9,000 bases of DNA from JAJYTL01 sp046705265 (GCA_046705265.1 JBJKQL010000085.1:1-9000), one strand, 5' to 3'. Shown: positions 1 to 7,842, numbered from the stretch's first letter. Notes: generated from the letters alone by a model not told the origin. A program made the numbers and translations.

Positions 1-1204
1 CCTCCCGCACCCTGACCTGCTCCGCATCCTGGCGACGCCGCTCCTCCTGCAGCTTGGCATTTTCCTCGCCCTGCTGCTTGAATACCTGGAACGCCCGGGC
101 CATCGCCCCAATCTCGTCCTTCGCTTCGGTCCCAGAAATCTCGACGTTATGGTTGCCAGCCGCAAGCTCCTGCACCACCCACGTGATCGCCTTCAGCGGT
201 CGCGTTATGCTAAGCCCGATGATCCACTGGACCAGAAGAGCAAACGCCAAGCCGGAAACACCCACGGCGACCATCAAAATCCAGACTTTCCTCAGCACCA
301 TACCTAGTCGCGCGCGCATTTCTGCGGATGCTGCGAGCGCGCGCAAACGGATTTCATGCGCCGCGCCGATCATATCGCGGGCACGCGTCGCCATGCGGCC
401 CTCCTTGACTTGAGAAATTACAGCCAGTGCCCTGCCGTACGCATTGAACAATTTTCTATAGGAGTCAAAATCCTTCTTTAGATTCGCCGTGATGACTTTC
501 GCCTCTGGTCCCTGGGCGTTCCGCGCTGCGTTCTGAATTAGCCGGTCAACCCTGCCAAACGCCATCGCCGTCGCCTTCTCCAGAGTCGGGCGATCGACTG
601 CTACAAATGTGCTCACCAGGCTCTCTAGCAACGTGAAATTGGCCTTCAGGGGCCCCCCTTCACTCGTGGCAACGGGCTCGCCCGCCCCCGCCCCTGCCTG
701 GCGCGCAGTTCTCAGATTGGCGATGTCGACCAATACGGCCTCTCTGCTTTCACCGAGCAGCTTCGATTGGGTTGAAGTCAGCTTTCTCTGCATTTGCAGA
801 ACTTCTTCGAACGAATCTTGAAACTCCCCAACGTCGTGCCGAAGATTCTTTAATGCCTGGTGGATGCCAGCAGCTAATTTTGACTGAAGGACTACAGAGA
901 TTGCGCTTTCGGTGCGTCGCGCGATCCTATTCTCCGCCTGCTCTTCACCCGCGTCGCCGCGTTGTGCGTCAAAATTAGCTCGGCGTTGCAAAGCGGTAGC
1001 GTCCATTTCGATTCTCATCGCACGTTCGGCCAAGGTGGAATCCTTGGAATAGACGTCAAGAGAATCTTCTATGCGGCTCATGTTGTATACCCCGATGGCT
1101 CCGAGCATCGGCAACAGAATGACGACCATCAGAAACGCGCCGAAAATGCGTGTCGAGATTTTGAAACGAGATAATTCCGGAATCAGGGTATGACGTTGCA
1201 GCAT
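1..1204 (-). CDS. Methyl-accepting chemotaxis protein, N-terminal part (sensor, TM segments, HAMP); runs off the left edge
   Basis: Reading the minus strand from ATG 1204-1202 gives an open frame of 401 codons with no stop before the window edge. Residues about 20-40 form a first membrane helix (GAFLMVVILLPMLGAIGVY). About 265 mostly helical, charged residues follow, then a second membrane helix near 306-330 (VWILMVAVGVSGLAFALLVQW), then a HAMP domain: the ITRPLKAI start, the ELAAGNHNVEI connector and a DEIGAMARAFQVFK second helix. The frame leaves the window in a charged coiled coil (KLQEERRRQDAEQ). This is the topology of a chemoreceptor whose signalling domain lies beyond position 1. The sensor length suits a helical bimodular (HBM-like) double four-helix bundle rather than a single 4HB, but this is inferred from length and helicity. 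GAAGGT about 6 bases upstream supports the start. A HAMP-containing histidine kinase or diguanylate cyclase is the alternative; the post-HAMP helix is typical of alphaproteobacterial MCPs. The gene is over 1 kb from the benzoate operon, so a role in aromatic chemotaxis is only possible. Confidence 0.82.
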   Translation of the reverse strand, partial: MLQRHTLIPELSRFKISTRIFGAFLMVVILLPMLGAIGVYNMSRIEDSLDVYSKDSTLAERAMRIEMDATALQRRANFDAQRGDAGEEQAENRIARRTESAISVVLQSKLAAGIHQALKNLRHDVGEFQDSFEEVLQMQRKLTSTQSKLLGESREAVLVDIANLRTARQAGAGAGEPVATSEGGPLKANFTLLESLVSTFVAVDRPTLEKATAMAFGRVDRLIQNAARNAQGPEAKVITANLKKDFDSYRKLFNAYGRALAVISQVKEGRMATRARDMIGAAHEIRLRALAASAEMRARLGMVLRKVWILMVAVGVSGLAFALLVQWIIGLSITRPLKAITWVVQELAAGNHNVEISGTEAKDEIGAMARAFQVFKQQGEENAKLQEERRRQDAEQVRVRE

Positions 1205-2222
1205 GTTGTGACCTTCACGAGGAGAGTTTCCGAACGTTTGTACTTCGATTGCCGAATGCAGATGCCGGCATCGCGGCGCAAGACAAAAAATTTTCGTGGC
1301 AGCTGTGGAACTGCGGCAGCGGTGCGGACACGGAGTTTACTTCCAGTCATGAACGGACATCGTCGGCGTAGATGAACCCCACGGTCGGCACGAGCGCCAA
1401 TTGAACAAGGAGAAAGGCAAGACAAATATGGCATGGCATGATTCAGTCGGCGCCGTCGGGAAGTGCCGCAGGCGCAACGTTGTGGAAAGCGGGAAATACC
1501 CCGGTGAGTGAAACCTGTTCGTAACGCCGGCCTTCCGACGGCTTGCCAAACTGACTTTCGTGGGAACGGACTTGGCAAATGGCATGACAATGTCGGGACT
1601 TCATCGCTCATGGCGCAGCCTCACGCCAGATACGAACACAAAAGACTTTGGATTTCGTTAAGCTAACGTTCTGCTTTTATTAGAATAATTAGATTTTCGC
1701 CTCGGCCGATTTCCAGAGCGCGCCCTCCTTTGGCCGACAGCCATCCGCCCGCCGACTTCAAGGCCAGGTGGGCGTGTTTGTCCTTGGTTTGGTTAGGCTG
1801 AAATACCCGAGCGCCGCATCATCAGCCGGCACAACATTCGCCGGCAGACGGCCTCTATTACCGCACCTGAGCCTGACCTACACCGGCAGGCCCGCGCCGG
1901 CTTGACTTGGCATACCGACAAAAGCGATACCGCGCTCAAGCGGGACGCCGCTTGACACCGATGTGCTCAGACAGATCGATGATGCTGAGAAGAGCCATTC
2001 GCGCTCTCCTCCATCCGTGGGGCAACCCTTGTCACCCGAGAATCTTGCCGCTCCTGTCTCGCGCGACATAGTCGCGCGCAAGAGAATAGACATCTCCGTG
2101 TCACTTCGAATGGAATTCCGACGGGACGTCACGCTTTGGCCCAGCCACTGCCACGAAATCCGATTTGAATTCGCTTCTGCCAATCTGTACCCGGGAGAGA
2201 GATCGGACGATCGCAGCTGCCG
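1205..2222. other. Long stretch without a convincing gene between the chemoreceptor and dch
   Basis: Several open frames of 60-140 codons exist on both strands, but their translations are rich in Arg, Ser and Pro, overlap each other, match no family I recognise and lack ribosome binding sites. At 1655-1700 the DNA becomes clearly AT-rich and includes a small dyad, CGTTA-AGC-TAACG (1656-1668). A minus-strand frame at 1663-1818 (about 51 codons to TAG 1665-1663) has protein-like composition, with a stretch reading LKSAGGWLSAKGGRALEIG, but it has no ATG or GTG start and begins just after a stop, so it may be the tail of a lost gene. No T-rich terminator hairpin is visible just downstream of dch. 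I found no tRNA, IS ends or repeats. The region probably holds the chemoreceptor promoter and decayed sequence. Confidence 0.5.
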
Positions 2223-2996
2223 CTAGCGCGCCTGCCAATGCGGCTCGCGCTTGGAGAGAAAGGCTTGAAGTCCCTCATTCGCATCGAAGGTCTTCATCAG
2301 GCCATCGAGGTACAACCGCTCAACTTCGCCGAGGCGGACCCTGACCCGTGCAATCAAGTCCTCCCGGGCTGCGCGCACGGCATAACGAAGCGAGCTCGGG
2401 CTGAGCGGCGCCAGATGGGTATCGAAATAGGCAAGTGCCGCCGATTCAGGGTCATCGGAAACTATATTGACGAGGCCCAGGCGATGTGCCTCCGCGGCGT
2501 CGATCGAGCGACCACTGATAAGAAGATCTTCGGCGAGCGCTCTCGGCACACGCTCCACTAAGATACAGGACGCGGCAGGGGCAAATACCCCAAGGCGGAT
2601 TTCCGGCTGGCCAAGTTTGGTGTCAGGTGCGGCGAACAAGAGGTGCGCTGCCATGGCGAGTTCGAGCCCGCCGCCAAGACATTGGCCTCGGATCACGGCG
2701 AGCACGGGGATTTCACTCGCCAATATAGCGAGGAACAGGGCATGAAAGCCCTCCAGCATAGCGGCGCAGGATGATGGCTGGTGCTCTTCCACGCTGGCGC
2801 CGAAGCTGAAATGCGCTCCCGCCGAATCCAGAACAATCGCCGTCAATCTTGGATCGTCGGCGTGCATCGTCAGGGCTTTTAAAAGGCTCTCGGTCATCGC
2901 CCGGTCGAGCACGTTGGCCTTCGGACGTGCGAGCCGAAGGCGCAACAGCCGATCATCCCGCTCCCGCCATGCGATTGCCAGAGGTCCAGTCGTCAT
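2223..2996 (-). CDS. dch: Cyclohexa-1,5-diene-1-carbonyl-CoA hydratase (dienoyl-CoA hydratase; BzdW-like)
   Basis: This 257-residue crotonase-fold enzyme adds water to cyclohexa-1,5-diene-1-carbonyl-CoA, the benzoyl-CoA reductase product, giving 6-hydroxycyclohex-1-ene-1-carbonyl-CoA. The first oxyanion-hole strand is HFSFGASVEEH (62-72) and the second is GQCLGGGLE (104-112). Glu112 and Glu132 (in GQPEI) align with the two catalytic glutamates of enoyl-CoA hydratases, so the active site looks intact. The SFGASVEEH and LGVFAPAAS segments and the C-terminal EGLQAFLSKR match what I remember of Dch from Thauera and Azoarcus, and differ from Rhodopseudomonas BadK, which reads AAGADI at the first motif. 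The ATG (2996-2994) overlaps the TGA of the hemerythrin gene in an ATGA junction, implying translational coupling as the last gene of the reductase operon. A generic enoyl-CoA hydratase is the fallback. Confidence 0.9.
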   Translation of the reverse strand: MTTGPLAIAWRERDDRLLRLRLARPKANVLDRAMTESLLKALTMHADDPRLTAIVLDSAGAHFSFGASVEEHQPSSCAAMLEGFHALFLAILASEIPVLAVIRGQCLGGGLELAMAAHLLFAAPDTKLGQPEIRLGVFAPAASCILVERVPRALAEDLLISGRSIDAAEAHRLGLVNIVSDDPESAALAYFDTHLAPLSPSSLRYAVRAAREDLIARVRVRLGEVERLYLDGLMKTFDANEGLQAFLSKREPHWQAR

Positions 2997-3415
2997 AAGA
3001 CTTCACGCATCGTGGGGAATAACATCGCGTCTTCTCTAATCATGTGCGAGGACAGGACCTCGGTGAGTCGGGCGACTAGGGGACGGATTTCGTCATATTC
3101 TCTATCATGCTTTACAGCGGAGACGAGGCTGTCGCGCAGAGAGAGTATCTCGCGATGCTCTTCGACGAAGAACACGAGCACGCCATCGTCACCGCCGGCT
3201 GCGGTATAAGCGGGAAAAAGCACCCTCTCTTCATTCGCGATATGCTCGTCAAGCGGCCCCGTCAGCTTTGGTGCGGCTCGATCAATCGCCGCCTTGAGGT
3301 TGGCGATAGGCGATATGGTTTCCTCACCCAACCTCGCCATCTCCGGTAAGAGTTCCGCATGCTCTCGCGAGAGCGTGTCAAATAAGGCGGTAAAATCCGG
3401 CTCGCGTGCTGTCAT
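2993..3415 (-). CDS. Hemerythrin-like (HHE domain) oxygen-binding protein
   Basis: The 140-residue protein is one helical bundle with the ligand pattern of a di-iron hemerythrin: His19 (REHAEL), His58 and Glu62 (DEHIANEE), His87 (EEHREI), and His124 with a following acidic pair Glu128/Asp129 (SSHMIREDAMLFP). It has no signal peptide or membrane segment, so it is probably cytoplasmic. Family members bind O2 or NO reversibly, or act in iron or redox sensing. Here it lies between the second reductase ATPase gene and dch, 33 bp after bzdQ and overlapping dch by an ATGA junction, so it is almost certainly co-transcribed with a highly oxygen-labile enzyme. Oxygen scavenging or sensing to protect benzoyl-CoA reductase is my inference. 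A purine-rich stretch (AGGAAGAAAGAGA) precedes the ATG. I do not recall a hemerythrin at this place in the well-known bcr, bad or bzd clusters. Confidence 0.88.
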   Translation of the reverse strand: MTAREPDFTALFDTLSREHAELLPEMARLGEETISPIANLKAAIDRAAPKLTGPLDEHIANEERVLFPAYTAAGGDDGVLVFFVEEHREILSLRDSLVSAVKHDREYDEIRPLVARLTEVLSSHMIREDAMLFPTMREVL

Positions 3416-3448
3416 CGGTTTCTCTTTCTTCCTGGGGAATTCCGGTTC

Positions 3449-4411
3449 TTATAGAGCCGCGGTGAATTGCTCCTTGGCTGTACCGGTGACCACTGGACAT
3501 TCGTTCGGCACGCAAGGTTCGCCTTGTGTCTTGACCGCAGCCGCAGACCAGCGCCGGCGAGGTTGCCAATCCGCTGTCCCACTTTGCGCCGCTGTGGGCG
3601 GTATCGCTTTCCCTTCCGCCCGCAGCTTTTCCACCCGTCGCAGGCCGAGGAGTGCTGCGCCGAACGCTCCATTCAATTGTCCGAGGCCATTCGGTGCCAC
3701 CCGAAGCGGTGACTTGAGATGAGCCTCAAGGGCGTTAATCATCGCCTTGTTCCTTGTCATGCCGCCAGCGAGAAGAAAATCCGACTCCAGGCCGACGCGC
3801 CGCATCAGCTGCACGGCGCGTCCGCCGAGAGCAACCATGGCGCCCATCATGATATCCTCCGCCGGAACTCCGTTCGCCAAGTGATTGATCACCTCTGATT
3901 CGGCGAAAACCGCGCAGATGCTGCTGATCTGCACCGGCTTTGTCGATCTCAGCGCGTAGGGTCCGATGTCGTCTGTGGTCAGACCGAGATACCGCGCCGT
4001 CTTTTCGAGAAAGGCGCCGGTACCCGCCGCACATTTGTCATTCAGCCGGAAGGTACGGACCCGCCCGTCGCCATCGACGCGGATAGCTTTGATATCTTGA
4101 CCTCCAATGTCGAGGATCGTCCGGGTATTCGGAAAGAGGTGCACCGCCGCATGGGCGTGCGAGGTAAGCTCTGTTATCTGCGTATGCCGAAACGCGACTG
4201 TGTAGCGGCCATAGCCGGTCGCCGCTACGTAAGTAATCTCGGCGCGGCCAAGGCCAGCGTCCTTAAGGAGGTCGTCGAATACCCCCTCTGAGGCCAGCGC
4301 CAGCTTGAAGCCAGTGCGGCGCACCGCAGTTCCCGTCACTTTTCCGCTGCCGTCGATCACAACCGCTTTGGAAAAGGTCGAACCAATATCGACGCCGGCA
4401 ACATACATCAT
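3449..4411 (-). CDS. bzdQ: Benzoyl-CoA reductase ATPase subunit, BzdQ/BcrD-like
   Basis: This 320-residue member of the BadF/BadG/BcrA/BcrD ATPase family (ASKHA fold) couples ATP hydrolysis to electron transfer into the benzoyl-CoA-reducing module. The phosphate-1 loop is GVDIGSTFSKAVV (6-18), phosphate-2 is DIGGQD (101-106), and the adenosine motif is LAGGMTRN (214-221). Cys127 (NDKCAAGTG) and Cys166 (SSICAVFAESE) are the two cysteines expected to hold a [4Fe-4S] cluster shared with the partner subunit. The ATP fold ends near residue 265; a tail of about 50 residues follows, low in predicted structure and containing Cys300 and Cys305 (EPCVPNEC). BcrD-type subunits are nearer 260-285 residues and BzdQ about 290-300, so the length favours BzdQ. 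The first ATG overlaps the TGA of the preceding gene (ATGA). Confidence 0.9.
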   Translation of the reverse strand: MMYVAGVDIGSTFSKAVVIDGSGKVTGTAVRRTGFKLALASEGVFDDLLKDAGLGRAEITYVAATGYGRYTVAFRHTQITELTSHAHAAVHLFPNTRTILDIGGQDIKAIRVDGDGRVRTFRLNDKCAAGTGAFLEKTARYLGLTTDDIGPYALRSTKPVQISSICAVFAESEVINHLANGVPAEDIMMGAMVALGGRAVQLMRRVGLESDFLLAGGMTRNKAMINALEAHLKSPLRVAPNGLGQLNGAFGAALLGLRRVEKLRAEGKAIPPTAAQSGTADWQPRRRWSAAAVKTQGEPCVPNECPVVTGTAKEQFTAAL

Positions 4412-5229
4412 TCGCCTCCCGCGGTCGCGAGCGCGGCTTCCCCGCCTGCAGCTGAAATCCGGTCATAGGCAAAAAGCGCCGCACCCAAGGCGCCACAGTA
4501 ATGCGCGTCGGGGCTGACGTTAAGTGACGCCCCGAGTTCGGCCGTGAGAAGTTCGACCATCGCGGCATTGCGACTGACGCCGCCGGTAAAAGTCACTTCC
4601 GGGGCGATCCCGACGCGCCGCATGAGCGCCGTGCAACGATGGACGATCGCCCGATGCACGCCCATCAAGACGTCCTCCGCCAAAATCCCCTTGGATAGAT
4701 GACTGATGATCTCGGATTCCGCGAAGACGGTGCAGGTCGTCGTGATGCGTACTGGATTCGTGGCCTTCAGAGCCAGCGGCCCGATCTCGGAAAGCGGCAT
4801 TTCAAGAGCGTAGGACGCGGCGCCGAGAAAGCGGCCGGTTCCGGCAGCACATTTGTCGTTCATCACGAAGTCCTGGACTTGGCCCCCAGGGCCGACCTTG
4901 ATCGCCTTCGTATCTTGGCCACCGATGTCGAGCACCGTGCGGGTGCCAGGAAAAAGCCTTACGGCCCCGCGGGCGTGACAGCTGATCTCGGTTACCTGTT
5001 CCCGCCCGAATTTAACGTTGTAACGACCGTAGCCCGTGCCGACCACGTAATGAACGGCGCGTTCGGCCATGCCACCAGAATCGAGCGCAGCCCGGAAAGC
5101 GTCTTCTGCGACCGTCGCCATGCTGGTCTCCATATCGAGAAGAGCGCGCGCGACGACCTTGCGGTTCTCGTCAAGAATAACGGCTTTGGTCTGCGTCGAG
5201 CCAACATCCACGCCGGCCACGTATTTCAT
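4408..5229 (-). CDS. bzdP: Benzoyl-CoA reductase ATPase subunit, BzdP-like (BcrA position)
   Basis: This 273-residue ASKHA ATPase is a paralogue of the next gene, sharing the same motif spacing. It has GVDVGSTQTKAVIL (6-19) for phosphate binding, DIGGQD (101-106), NDKCAAGTG with Cys127, TTTCTVFAESE with Cys166, and FTGGVSRN (214-221). It should pair with the BzdQ-like subunit around one bridging [4Fe-4S] cluster, taking electrons from reduced ferredoxin and passing them on with ATP hydrolysis. I chose ATG 5229-5227 because it directly follows GGGGGGATAAC, leaves a 1-bp gap after the bzdO stop, and begins at the conserved MKYVAGVD; a longer frame to 5352 would lie inside bzdO. Thauera-type BcrA is about 430-440 residues, so this short form points to a bzd-type enzyme. 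A bcr-style annotation would call it subunit A by gene order or D by similarity. Confidence 0.9.
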   Translation of the reverse strand: MKYVAGVDVGSTQTKAVILDENRKVVARALLDMETSMATVAEDAFRAALDSGGMAERAVHYVVGTGYGRYNVKFGREQVTEISCHARGAVRLFPGTRTVLDIGGQDTKAIKVGPGGQVQDFVMNDKCAAGTGRFLGAASYALEMPLSEIGPLALKATNPVRITTTCTVFAESEIISHLSKGILAEDVLMGVHRAIVHRCTALMRRVGIAPEVTFTGGVSRNAAMVELLTAELGASLNVSPDAHYCGALGAALFAYDRISAAGGEAALATAGGE

Positions 5230-5230
5230 G

Positions 5231-6577
5231 TTATCCCCCCATCTGCATCTGGGCCGGATAGGTCTTCGAGGAACCGCCCCGTTGCGCCAAGGCCTCGAAA
5301 AATGCGTCCACGCGATTTTTGATCTGCGCATCGGACCAATAGCGGGGATCAATCAGATCGGATTCAATGTAAAGCATCGGCATCTCCAGTCGCCGCGTCA
5401 GATACTCACGGATATCCGCCATGCCCGAAGACACGAATCGGCAGCTCTTAATGCCGTGAAACACGACCCCATCGGCGCCATAGTCCTTGACTTGCTTGGC
5501 GAGACGCTCGTGGCCGAAGAACTGGTGGCTCAGTCCGCGCTGCGCCGCCAGTGCGGTGACCTCAGCCAGACTCTCGATCGGACGCGAAGTGTCATAGGAA
5601 ACCCCCGCAGCATCGAGTCCGCCCGCGGCAAAGGTGAGATAGTCTGAATATGCGAACACGCCGCCCCAGGTCTCGAACAGCTCGACCAGGCGCCGCATCG
5701 AGACGTAACAGGGGGTACCGGAAAAGACGAGGCGAAATCGCTCGTCGGCGACACGGCCTTCGCCACGCGCGACCTTGGCGCGAAGGTGCTCTTCAAGGCA
5801 GCGCATGTACGTCACGCCTTGTTCGGTACCGCGATAGATGTTCATGATGCCGATGAAGGTCAAACCGTCCAGCATGGCGTTATAGGGTGCCGGGCAGGTC
5901 TGATTCAATATCATCACATTGTTCCAATGGTGAACCATGGTATTGACCCGCCCCTCGATTTCGGCGAGGCGATCGATATCGAATTTGCGTCCCGTGATGC
6001 GTTCGCAGATCCGAATGAGCTCACGGTATTGTGCCTCGATCCAGCGCGAATCCCGGCAGTGCTGAGCGTCGCCCGGCGTGACCTCCCACGCAGCGGCACG
6101 CTGACCGGGAAGATCGAGAACAAAAGCCGGCATCTTGAACCAGCGTTCCCAGATCTCCGCCCATTTGATGAAGGTGTTACACATGTTGGACGCGATCGCG
6201 ATGTCGGGTTTCGGAATCCGTCCCGCGGGATGCTGCAGTTCCTTCAGCATGAGGCCAACATCCGCTTTCACGTAAGAACAAACGTCCGGCGACATCCCGT
6301 AATCCTCCGAAAGCCGGAGGTACTCTTCGGAGAATTTCCGCACTCCTGTCTGGAGCGAGTTGATCTCGGGGAACACGAGATGAAAATCGAATGCGCGCAG
6401 GATTTCCACGGCGTTTCCCATGACGAAAACATTGGCGACTGGCTCGCGCCGATCGTTGGCATTCTCAAGACTCAAGTACCATTCGCGGATCAGCCGCTGA
6501 CCCTCAAGTCGCGGGTCGAAGGCATTTGCCGCGTCCTGGTTTGGCAGCGGAATAGTGTCACCTAGAGGGCCGCTCAT
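5231..6577 (-). CDS. bzdO: Benzoyl-CoA reductase subunit, BzdO/BcrB-like (BadE homologue)
   Basis: This 448-residue protein belongs to the 2-hydroxyacyl-CoA dehydratase D-component family (HgdB/BcrB/BcrC). With the following-type subunit encoded by bzdN it forms the heterodimer that binds benzoyl-CoA and reduces the ring to a cyclic diene. Three cysteines sit at conserved positions expected to ligate a [4Fe-4S] cluster: Cys100 (SPDVCSYVKAD), Cys133 (ASNMCNTF) and Cys379 (GIKSCRFVSSG). The central region contains PAPYNAMLDG (229-238) and the second half carries the FSGTPCYVS strand (285-293). The length agrees with BzdO of Azoarcus (about 450). The ATG overlaps the bzdN stop in an ATGA junction, and the stop is 1 bp from the next start. 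No truncation or frameshift is visible. Confidence 0.92.
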   Translation of the reverse strand: MSGPLGDTIPLPNQDAANAFDPRLEGQRLIREWYLSLENANDRREPVANVFVMGNAVEILRAFDFHLVFPEINSLQTGVRKFSEEYLRLSEDYGMSPDVCSYVKADVGLMLKELQHPAGRIPKPDIAIASNMCNTFIKWAEIWERWFKMPAFVLDLPGQRAAAWEVTPGDAQHCRDSRWIEAQYRELIRICERITGRKFDIDRLAEIEGRVNTMVHHWNNVMILNQTCPAPYNAMLDGLTFIGIMNIYRGTEQGVTYMRCLEEHLRAKVARGEGRVADERFRLVFSGTPCYVSMRRLVELFETWGGVFAYSDYLTFAAGGLDAAGVSYDTSRPIESLAEVTALAAQRGLSHQFFGHERLAKQVKDYGADGVVFHGIKSCRFVSSGMADIREYLTRRLEMPMLYIESDLIDPRYWSDAQIKNRVDAFFEALAQRGGSSKTYPAQMQMGG

Positions 6578-7785
6578 CGACTTCCTCCCCCGCCTTGGGC
6601 CATTGCCGCGCCATTGGCGGAAAATAGGAGCGACTCGGCAAATGTTTCGACCTGCATGGCCATTTGCTCGAACGAGGTCATCTTTTCCTCGAACTCGAGC
6701 ACCAAGTACGGAACACGAATATGATCGAGATGCTTCGACCAGGCTAATTGCTCATCAAGACCCGGTTCGCAGAATTTGGCTGCGGTCAGAATTGCCGCTT
6801 CGGCCGCGCTTTCCTCGATCATAGCTTGCAGATACCCCTCCTTCGATTTGCGCTCGTCGTGCTGTACAGGGCTTGCCGCCGATCGATCCACGTAAGCTTG
6901 CGCAAGGGCGGCAATCGGATCACCGCTCTCATCCACATCGTCCGTCAGCCAGCGAAGCCCAATGAGGAGATCATCATCCACCACATAGCAGGCGTCGTCG
7001 ATTACCTCGAGCATCTCCAAAGGGGGCTGCTCGCAAAAACCGCCAACTAAAGCGATGCGGGGCTTGTCCTGCGCCGGCATCTCGCGTGCCGCCAAGGCCA
7101 TCAGAGCCCGCTCGAGGAGCGCCGTGTGAGCCTCGCAGGTCATGCGCGAACGAGCGCGGAGCAGCAGGTACGACTCCGTCACGCCCAGGGTCCAGGGCGC
7201 ATCCCGACGGATACGGTAAAGCTCGCGGACCAGGCGGCGGTTTTTGTTATAGAGGGCAATGCCTTGATGCAGCCGCTCGGGCGTTACCACTCGCCCCGTC
7301 CGCGTCGCGAGGTCGTGAAGCAGACGGCGATATTCATCGGCGATATAGGCAACAGCCCCGGGTGTTTGAAGGTTCTGTGGCAGATAGAGAATTTGGGCAA
7401 GCTGCTCAGGACAGTTCCGTGCCCAGATGCCGGCCAGATGCTTCGCTGCATCGCAGATTGGATGGGTAACAAATCCCGCCAGCGATGCCATCGCCCCGTT
7501 TAACGCAAGTTCAGTTGTGGAACGGCAGATCGAACACACGAAAGAGCCGATGCGGGCGTCGGCGTGATGCATCTCCATGCGATTCCCGCCGCCCAGAAAA
7601 TGGACGGGTAGAAGGCCAGCGGCATAAGCAATTTCTTCCGGAAAATAGACCGGAAAGATGCCAAGCGCGCCGCCCAGATCATCATTTACCGAAAAGGGCG
7701 GGCCGGGATTGCGGGTGGCACTGAGGCAGCTCCCGAAAAGGCTGGAAAGTTCGGTTTCGACATCTGCGGCCGGGATCATTTCCAT
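6574..7785 (-). CDS. bzdN: Benzoyl-CoA reductase subunit, BzdN/BcrC-like (BadD homologue)
   Basis: First gene of the operon and the second HgdB-like subunit of the substrate-reducing module. With start ATG 7785-7783 it has 403 residues. Conserved features are the LGIFPVYFPEEIAYAAGLLP segment (41-60), SFVCSICRST (81-90) with Cys84 and Cys87, Cys111 (THPICDAAKH), VGGFCEQPP (247-255) and Cys339 (AAKFCEPG). Cys84 or Cys87, Cys111 and Cys339 are the likely [4Fe-4S] ligands. The C-terminus ends in a Gly-rich tail. The start is uncertain: there is no clear Shine-Dalgarno sequence before 7785, and ATG 7779 and GTG 7794 are alternatives. A frame up to 8010 exists, but that part has Arg-rich, non-homologous sequence and contains the likely promoter, so I excluded it. 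BzdN/BcrC proteins are usually about 380-390 residues, so translation might start slightly downstream. Confidence 0.9.
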   Translation of the reverse strand: MEMIPAADVETELSSLFGSCLSATRNPGPPFSVNDDLGGALGIFPVYFPEEIAYAAGLLPVHFLGGGNRMEMHHADARIGSFVCSICRSTTELALNGAMASLAGFVTHPICDAAKHLAGIWARNCPEQLAQILYLPQNLQTPGAVAYIADEYRRLLHDLATRTGRVVTPERLHQGIALYNKNRRLVRELYRIRRDAPWTLGVTESYLLLRARSRMTCEAHTALLERALMALAAREMPAQDKPRIALVGGFCEQPPLEMLEVIDDACYVVDDDLLIGLRWLTDDVDESGDPIAALAQAYVDRSAASPVQHDERKSKEGYLQAMIEESAAEAAILTAAKFCEPGLDEQLAWSKHLDHIRVPYLVLEFEEKMTSFEQMAMQVETFAESLLFSANGAAMAQGGGGSR

Positions 7786-7815
7786 TGACCACACGCGCTC
7801 GTTCGAATGAAACAA

Positions 7816-7842
7816 ATAATTTGGTACTTTAATACCTATTAT
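7816..7842. promoter_or_regulatory. Interrupted palindrome overlapping the reductase operon promoter (operator candidate)
   Basis: The plus strand reads ATAAT-TT-GGTA-CTTTAA-TACC-T-ATTAT. The inner arms GGTA/TACC and the outer arms ATAAT/ATTAT are complementary, with one extra base on the left side. The dyad covers the candidate TATAAT box and the predicted start site, the usual place for a repressor operator. In related clusters the regulators are MarR-type BadR, Rrf2-type BadM or BzdR; none is encoded in this window, so the binding protein is unknown. Confidence 0.4.

Noticed and set aside
54..413. Plus-strand 119-codon frame
   Set aside because: It is antisense to the second membrane helix and HAMP domain of the chemoreceptor.
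1183..1611. Minus-strand 142-codon open frame
   Set aside because: Its 3' end overlaps the chemoreceptor start region; composition is Arg/Ser/Cys-rich without any recognisable motif or ribosome binding site.
2190..2222. Possible terminator hairpin after dch (GATCG-TC-CGATC)
   Set aside because: The arms are short, the loop is too tight and no T-run follows, so a rho-independent terminator is not supported.
1878..2226. Overlapping open frames on both strands (1878-2183 minus, 1963-2226 plus)
   Set aside because: Each is a shadow of the other in GC-rich DNA; neither shows family motifs or a good translation start.
4699..5322. 207-codon plus-strand frame, and similar frames at 5069-5647 and 5786-6565
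   Set aside because: They are antisense to strongly conserved reductase genes and their translations are low in recognisable structure.
5230..5352. Longer start for the bzdP ATPase frame
   Set aside because: It would lie inside the bzdO coding region; ATG 5229 has a G-rich ribosome binding site and begins at the conserved MKYVAGVD motif.
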